38,228 nt of DNA, from NCBI GenBank assembly GCA_030681265.1, contig JAUXXD010000216.1, positions 1-38,228 on the forward strand. Reading direction: 5' to 3'. The notes below the pieces were generated by a model, which worked only from the letters and a program-made list of their open reading frames with translations, did not search any database and had not been told where the DNA came from. This DNA is from Candidatus Didemnitutus sp. GTDB lineage: Bacteria > Verrucomicrobiota > Verrucomicrobiia > Opitutales > Opitutaceae. The position numbers and the translations under genes are program-made. Position 1 is the first letter of the stretch; each line of letters begins with the position of its first letter. Positions 34,084-38,228 of the stretch are shown here, piece after piece.

Positions 34084-34916
34084 CAGTCGCCGGAGCGGGA
34101 GGCTTGCAGGAGAAGGCCGAGTTCGCCGATGTCGGTGAGGACAAAGTCAGGCGCGGTGCCGGCGCGGCGGGCGTCGTCCGCCGTGGCTTCGCCGCTGAGC
34201 ACGAGCACGCTGACGCAACCGGCGGCGCGGGCCATCGCCATGTCGGTGTAAATCCGGTCGCCGACCATCGCGATTTCGCGCGCGGCGAGCTGGTGGCGAC
34301 GACGGATGCCGGTGAGCATCTCCGGGTCCGGTTTGCCGAACACGCGATCAGGCGCGCGACCGGTGGCTTTTCCCAGCGCGGCGCAAATGGAGCCGCAATC
34401 CACGAGCACGGTCGGTTCGTCGGTGGGGCAGATGTGGTCGGGGTGCGTGGCGAAATAGGGCAGGCCGTGCGCGATCCAGTGGGCGGTGCGGCAGAGCCGG
34501 GCGTAGTCGAGCGTGGTGTCGAAGGCGACCAGCACGGCGTCGGGCGCGTCGGCCGGATCGTCCGCGGTGAGTTCGTAACCGGCCGCGCGCAGCTCCGCGG
34601 CGAGACTGGGTGTGCAGAGGGCAAAGAGCCGGCGCACGCCGGGCCGGTGCGCGCGCAACCAGTCAACGGTGGCGTTGGCGGAAGTGTGGAGCTGCGCCGG
34701 GTCGGTCGCGATGTCGAGGCGGGCCAGATGCGCGAGGTAGTCCGCCGAGCTGCGCGAGGAATTGTTGGTGAGGAAAGTATAGCCGATGCCGAGCGGGCGG
34801 AGTTGCGCCAGGAACGGGCGCGTGAAGGGGAACAGCGTGCCGCCTCGGTAGAGGGTGCCGTCCATGTCGAGCACGACATGGCGGACACCGGCGAGCATTG
34901 ACGAGGGGGAGGACAT
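34083..34916 (-). CDS. HAD-IIA phosphatase, NagD/4-nitrophenylphosphatase type
   Basis: 277 residues. Motif I VVLDMDGTLYRGG (nucleophile D17, D19), motif II FLTNNSS, an alpha/beta cap module (about 90-190), motif III FGKPDPEM and motif IV VGDRIYTD are the NagD-type HAD signature. Hydrolyses small phosphate esters such as sugar or nucleotide phosphates in the cytoplasm. One-base overlaps (TGATG) on both sides bind it tightly into the operon. Confidence 0.93.
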   Translation of the reverse strand: MSSPSSMLAGVRHVVLDMDGTLYRGGTLFPFTRPFLAQLRPLGIGYTFLTNNSSRSSADYLAHLARLDIATDPAQLHTSANATVDWLRAHRPGVRRLFALCTPSLAAELRAAGYELTADDPADAPDAVLVAFDTTLDYARLCRTAHWIAHGLPYFATHPDHICPTDEPTVLVDCGSICAALGKATGRAPDRVFGKPDPEMLTGIRRRHQLAAREIAMVGDRIYTDMAMARAAGCVSVLVLSGEATADDARRAGTAPDFVLTDIGELGLLLQASRSGD

Positions 34917-36022
34917 CAGGGTTTGAGGAGCGAGCCGGCGATTTTCTCCCCGAGGAGCCGGTCGTGGCGACGGGCGTCAAGCGGCAGTGTGACGCGCTCG
35001 CCGGTCCACGCGGAGAGGAGCATGGCATTGACGAGTTCGACCGAGGCGACGCCGTCGGCGAGCGGGGCGAGGAGGGGAGCATCATCAAGGATGGCGGCGG
35101 TGAAGTTGCGGAGGATTCCGACGTGCTGAAGGCCGTGGCCGAGGTTGCGCCACGTCCGGTCGGTGACTCGCGGGGCGGAGAAGAGCCCGGCCGTGTTGCG
35201 GCTGAACTCCGACATCGGCACGGCGTTGCGGCGAAGCAGAAGCGTATCGTTTTCGTAGATGATCAGTCCGCCCTCGGTCGTGATTTCGAGGCGGTTGACT
35301 CCCGGAGCCTCGCCGGTCGAGGTGATAAACGTGGCGTGCGCGCCATCGGGATATTCGAGATAGGCGGTGACGTCGTCCTCGACCTCGATGTCGTGATAGC
35401 GGCCGAAGTTGCAATGGGCGCGCACATGCGTCGGTTGTCCAAAGAGCCACTGGAACAGATCGAGATTGTGCAGGCATTGGTTGAGGAGGACACCGCCGCC
35501 TTCGCCCGACCAAGTCGCACGCCAACTGTTCGAGTCGTAGTAGGCGGCGGAGCGGAACCAGTTGGTGATCGTCCACTGGACACGGCGGACGGCGCCGAGT
35601 CTGCCGGAGTGGAGGAGCGCGCGGATGCGCCTGTAGAATGGATCAGTGCGCTGGTTGAGCATCACCGCGCTCATCTGATCGGGGCGGCGTGCGGCGGCGG
35701 CGGCGAGGCGTCGCGCGGTCGAGGCTTGGGCTGTGAGGGGTTTCTCGACGAGAACGTGCAGGCCCGCACGCAGCGCGGCGTGGGCGATCCCGGAGTGGGA
35801 GAAATGAGGCGTGGCGATCAGGACGGCGTCCACCTCTCCGGAGCGGATGAGCTTGGAGGCATCGGTGTGCGCGGCGACGCCGGGGAAGAGTTGGTGCCTG
35901 GCGGGATCGGTGTCGGCGATTGCGGTGAGGCGCATGCGCGGCACACGGCGTTCGATGAGCGAGCGGGCATGGCCCTGTCCCATCAGACCGAGACCGATGA
36001 TGCCGAGGCGGACGTTCTTCAT
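34916..36022 (-). CDS. Gfo/Idh/MocA-family NAD(P)-dependent oxidoreductase
   Basis: About 368 residues. The N-terminal Rossmann fold is seen as RLGIIGLGLMGQGHARS, with AIADTDP and EVDAVLIATPHFSHSGIAHAALRAG, then the signature lysine in VEKPLT. The C-terminal substrate domain has GGVLLNQCLHNLDLFQWLFG and the acidic/Asp-rich EVEDDVTAYLEY. Such enzymes oxidise or reduce sugars, inositols and sugar derivatives. The start at 36022 (MKNVRLG) directly precedes the nucleotide-binding strand; upstream reading would add 40 unrelated residues. It begins 13 bases after the isomerase stop. Confidence 0.92.
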   Translation of the reverse strand: MKNVRLGIIGLGLMGQGHARSLIERRVPRMRLTAIADTDPARHQLFPGVAAHTDASKLIRSGEVDAVLIATPHFSHSGIAHAALRAGLHVLVEKPLTAQASTARRLAAAAARRPDQMSAVMLNQRTDPFYRRIRALLHSGRLGAVRRVQWTITNWFRSAAYYDSNSWRATWSGEGGGVLLNQCLHNLDLFQWLFGQPTHVRAHCNFGRYHDIEVEDDVTAYLEYPDGAHATFITSTGEAPGVNRLEITTEGGLIIYENDTLLLRRNAVPMSEFSRNTAGLFSAPRVTDRTWRNLGHGLQHVGILRNFTAAILDDAPLLAPLADGVASVELVNAMLLSAWTGERVTLPLDARRHDRLLGEKIAGSLLKP

Positions 36023-36035
36023 GGCGGGGACGGGT

Positions 36036-36806
36036 TCAGCCGAGCGCAAGCGGGGCGAGATAGTTGTAACTGATCCGCAGTGACTCGAAGGGATCGCCAG
36101 CGCAGGTGTCCTGCTCGACGATGAACCACTCGCAGCCGGCTGCACGCGCGGCGGCGAGAATCGCGGGGAAGTTGAGATTGCCCCGGCCGATCTCGCGGAA
36201 GGCGGGCTGGTTTTGCGCGTCGATGCCGTAGTCCTTCAGGTGAATGAACGGCAGGCGGCCGGTGAGCCGGTTGATCCAGGCGATGATGTCGCCGCCGCCG
36301 TTTTGCACCCAGTAGGTGTCGAGTTCGGCGACGAGGTTGCGCGGGTCGGTGTTGGCGAAAATGTGATCGAGCACGGTGCCGGCGCCGAGGCGTCGGAATT
36401 CGTGGGCGTGGTTGTGGTAGCCGAGCGTGAGGCCGGCGGCGCGGAGGGCCGCGCCGGCCGCGTCGAGCTGGCGGACGAGGGCGGTGACTTGCGCGGGGTC
36501 GGAAAAATCAACCCCGTGCGGATAGGGATAGGCGGTGAGTTTGCAGCCGAGGATGTGCAGGCGCTCGATGACGCGCGCCGGCTCATTGAGGATGGTCGCG
36601 GCCGGTTCGTGAGTGGCGCAAATCACCAGGTCGTGATCGCGCATGATGGCGGCGATTTCGGCGGCGGGAATCGGGCCGACTCCGCTGACCTGGACGGCGG
36701 TGTAGCCGATGGCGCGGATTTTCCGGACGGACTCAGCGAGGCCGGCCGCATCCTGGCAATGAGTCCGCACGGTGTAGAGCTGGGCGGCAATCCGGTGTTT
36801 TTTCAT
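36036..36806 (-). CDS. Sugar phosphate isomerase/epimerase (xylose-isomerase-like TIM barrel)
   Basis: 256 residues. The AP-endonuclease-2 type barrel: metal and catalytic residues lie in YHNHAHEF, VAELDTYWV, PFIHLKDY and FIVEQD. Reaction is isomerisation or epimerisation of a sugar, inositol or keto sugar in the cytoplasm. Pairing of this family with a Gfo/Idh/MocA oxidoreductase is very common in inositol and sugar-oxidation pathways, so the two probably act in sequence. First gene of the six-gene operon running to 31367. Confidence 0.92.
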   Translation of the reverse strand: MKKHRIAAQLYTVRTHCQDAAGLAESVRKIRAIGYTAVQVSGVGPIPAAEIAAIMRDHDLVICATHEPAATILNEPARVIERLHILGCKLTAYPYPHGVDFSDPAQVTALVRQLDAAGAALRAAGLTLGYHNHAHEFRRLGAGTVLDHIFANTDPRNLVAELDTYWVQNGGGDIIAWINRLTGRLPFIHLKDYGIDAQNQPAFREIGRGNLNFPAILAAARAAGCEWFIVEQDTCAGDPFESLRISYNYLAPLALG

Positions 36807-36865
36807 TCGCAGTGGCTCCTGCAGGAGGGGAGACCGATGGGCCCAATGGCGACGGGAAACTGTGG

Positions 36866-36899
36866 GTCGGGTTTTATCCCCGACGGAGCTTTGTCCGTC
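36866..36899. repeat. Two overlapping inverted repeats at the end of the ABC ATPase gene
   Basis: GTCGGG (36866-36871) pairs with CCCGAC (36879-36884), and GACGGA (36882-36887) pairs with TCCGTC (36894-36899). The stems share three bases, so only one can fully form at a time. They end at the stop codon of the ATPase gene. There is no T-tract on either strand. This is a REP-like element or an RNA-processing/attenuating structure between the ATPase and the operon. Confidence 0.6.
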
Positions 36900-38041
36900 T
36901 AGAGCGCGGCTTGGGAATCGGCGTCGAAGAACCGGGCGCGGGCGAGGTTGAGGTGGACGGTGAGTTCCGCGGCGAGCTTCAAGGCGTGGTGGGAATGAAA
37001 GCGGGCGACCAGGCCGTGCGCGCCCGTGCGGAGATAGACAAACGTCTCGGCTCCCATCGGCTCGACGAGCTCGATCCGGGCGATGGCGGCAACGGTGCCG
37101 GGCTGGGCCTGTTCGTGGATGTCCTCCGGACGAATCCCGAGGACGATGTTGCGTCCGGTGGCCGAAGTGATGTGCGGGGTGGCGACTTGGTCGAGGGCGA
37201 GAACCAGCCCCGGATTGCCGGGGCTCCAGCGGGGGCCGTCGGCAGGAGCGTTTTGCTCGACGAAGCAGGGGCGGCCCGCGCGGGTTTCGACGCGGCCCTT
37301 GATCAGGTTCATCTGGGGGCTGCCGATGAAGCCCGCGGTGAAGAGGTCGGCGGGGCGGTCGTAGAGGGCGAGGGGTTCGTCAACCTGGCGGATGACGCCG
37401 TCGTGCATGACGCAAATCCGGTCGCCCATGGTCATGGCCTCGATCTGGTCGTGGGTGACGTAGATCATCGTGGCGCCGAGGCGTGCGTGGAGCTTGGAAA
37501 TCTCGGCGCGCATCTGCACGCGCATCTTGGCGTCGAGGTTGGAGAGCGGTTCGTCGAAGAGAAAGACCTTGGGCTGGCGGACGATGGCGCGGCCGACGGC
37601 GACCCGCTGGCGCTGGCCGCCGGAGAGAGCCTTGGGTTTGCGCTCCATCAGTTCATCGAGCCCGAGGAGCGCGGCGGCTTCCCCCACGCGCTTGTTGATC
37701 TCGGCGGCGGGCAATTTGCGGAGCTTGAGGCCGAAGGCCATGTTCTCGCGCACGCTCATGTGCGGATAGAGCGCGTAGTTTTGGAAAACCATCGCGATGT
37801 CGCGGTCCTTGGGCTCCACGTCGTTGACGACGCGGCCGTCGATGGAAACGGTGCCGCCGGTGATCTCCTCGAGGCCGGCGATCATGCGCAGCGTGGTGGA
37901 TTTGCCGCAGCCGGAAGGGCCGACGAGCACCATGAACTCGCCGTTTTCGACGGTGAGGCTGATGCCCTTGACGGCGGTGACACCCGGCCCCTTGGAATCA
38001 GGGTAGGTCTTGACGAGGTTGGTGATGATGACTTGGGCCAT
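36899..38041 (-). CDS. ABC transporter ATP-binding protein, MalK/UgpC type
   Basis: 380 residues. Walker [10 protein letters not shown] (41-49), Q-loop Q87 in [17 protein letters not shown], signature LSGGQ (139-143), Walker B VFLFDEP with E164, H-loop H197, and a C-terminal regulatory OB/TOBE domain (about 240-375; LGIRPEDI). This length and YALYPHMSV mark the sugar-importing MalK/UgpC/MsmX branch, which often serves several permeases. No permease or binding-protein gene is in the window. I start at the ATG at 38041 ([14 protein letters not shown]); the frame continues upstream without family similarity. It could supply energy for import of the operon's products, 92 bases downstream. Confidence 0.93.
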   Translation of the reverse strand: MAQVIITNLVKTYPDSKGPGVTAVKGISLTVENGEFMVLVGPSGCGKSTTLRMIAGLEEITGGTVSIDGRVVNDVEPKDRDIAMVFQNYALYPHMSVRENMAFGLKLRKLPAAEINKRVGEAAALLGLDELMERKPKALSGGQRQRVAVGRAIVRQPKVFLFDEPLSNLDAKMRVQMRAEISKLHARLGATMIYVTHDQIEAMTMGDRICVMHDGVIRQVDEPLALYDRPADLFTAGFIGSPQMNLIKGRVETRAGRPCFVEQNAPADGPRWSPGNPGLVLALDQVATPHITSATGRNIVLGIRPEDIHEQAQPGTVAAIARIELVEPMGAETFVYLRTGAHGLVARFHSHHALKLAAELTVHLNLARARFFDADSQAAL

Positions 38042-38164
38042 GGGGCAGGGTGGGTGAATTTCTACAACGGACTCAGGCTGAACGAGGCATTTGGAACCAC
38101 CGGTCCGCACTGATTTTTACTTCTCTCCCCAGGGTCTCTCCGCTGGAACGATTCATTCGAAAAC

Positions 38165-38194
38165 CACAGATGAACACAGATGGACACAGATGTC
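38165..38194. repeat. Three 10-bp units CACAGATGNN
   Basis: CACAGATGAA, CACAGATGGA and CACAGATGTC follow directly. Short elements of this kind, beginning ACCACAGATGAACACAG, recur dispersed in Verrucomicrobia genomes to my knowledge. It sits upstream of the ABC ATPase gene, 120-150 bases before its start. Confidence 0.65.
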
Positions 38195-38228
38195 GGAGTG
38201 AAAGACCCTCTGGCAGGTCGCAAACCCA

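Noticed and set aside
33349-34251. Plus-strand frame of 300 codons opposite the alpha/beta hydrolase and HAD genes
   Set aside because: It is the antisense of two well-recognised, overlapping minus-strand genes and has no family features.
36812-38113. Plus-strand frame of 433 codons opposite the ABC ATPase
   Set aside because: The minus strand holds every ABC ATPase motif; the plus frame is a Gly/Val/Asp-rich shadow.

Overview
The window looks like a chromosomal segment of a Gram-negative bacterium of the Verrucomicrobiota, most likely Opitutaceae. This placement is inference from gene content: a TonB receptor beside LacI, PfkB and DraG-like genes, a beta-propeller/Na+ symporter fusion, many secreted hydrolases, an isovaleryl-CoA dehydrogenase next to lpd, few Shine-Dalgarno sequences, and a 10-bp 'CACAGATGNN' tandem element of a kind I recall from this phylum. 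No rRNA, complete tRNA, transposase, integrase or CRISPR array is visible.

Layout. (1) 1-1524: 3' end of dihydrolipoyl dehydrogenase with its terminator, then a convergent isovaleryl-CoA dehydrogenase. (2) 1743-10370: a polymorphic-toxin-like module. A secreted helical-repeat protein precedes a 2077-residue Sec-exported RHS protein with a poly-glutamate insert and an AT-rich C-terminal tip carrying a JAMM/MPN-type metal-binding motif. Three small tightly packed genes follow, the candidate immunity or accessory genes. (3) 10371-13676: a disturbed region with two 73-bp direct repeats, a tRNA 3'-end fragment that could be an attachment site, an intact metallophosphoesterase, and two convergent broken gene remnants. 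(4) 13677-16963: a DUF2225-like zinc protein, an 86-residue double zinc-ribbon protein, two unknown genes and a class-IIIB acid phosphatase lipoprotein. (5) 17003-21576, minus strand: an overlapping operon of a TIM-barrel/FGE fusion, a CitE-like lyase, a CaiB-type CoA-transferase and a serine hydrolase gutted by an internal deletion. (6) 21663-27568, plus strand: a LacI regulon of regulator, ribokinase-like kinase, ADP-ribosylglycohydrolase-family hydrolase and TonB receptor, marked by four near-identical GCAAACGTTTGC operators. A propeller/SSS symporter follows at 27720-30137. (7) 30138-38041, minus strand: a lipoprotein esterase, then a six-gene overlapping operon (SGNH hydrolase, GH5, alpha/beta hydrolase, NagD-like HAD, Gfo/Idh/MocA oxidoreductase, sugar isomerase), and a MalK/UgpC-type ABC ATPase.

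How it fits together. Region 6 reads as a complete uptake-and-catabolism pathway: outer-membrane receptor, inner-membrane Na+ symporter, glycohydrolase and ribokinase under a local LacI repressor. The hydrolase/kinase pair resembles E. coli yegU-yegV, which suggests a ribosylated or nucleoside-like substrate, though this is inference. Region 7 reads as extracellular glycan attack plus cytoplasmic sugar processing. Region 2 is the most likely place for new biology: an RHS protein with a probable metallopeptidase warhead and unassigned immunity genes.
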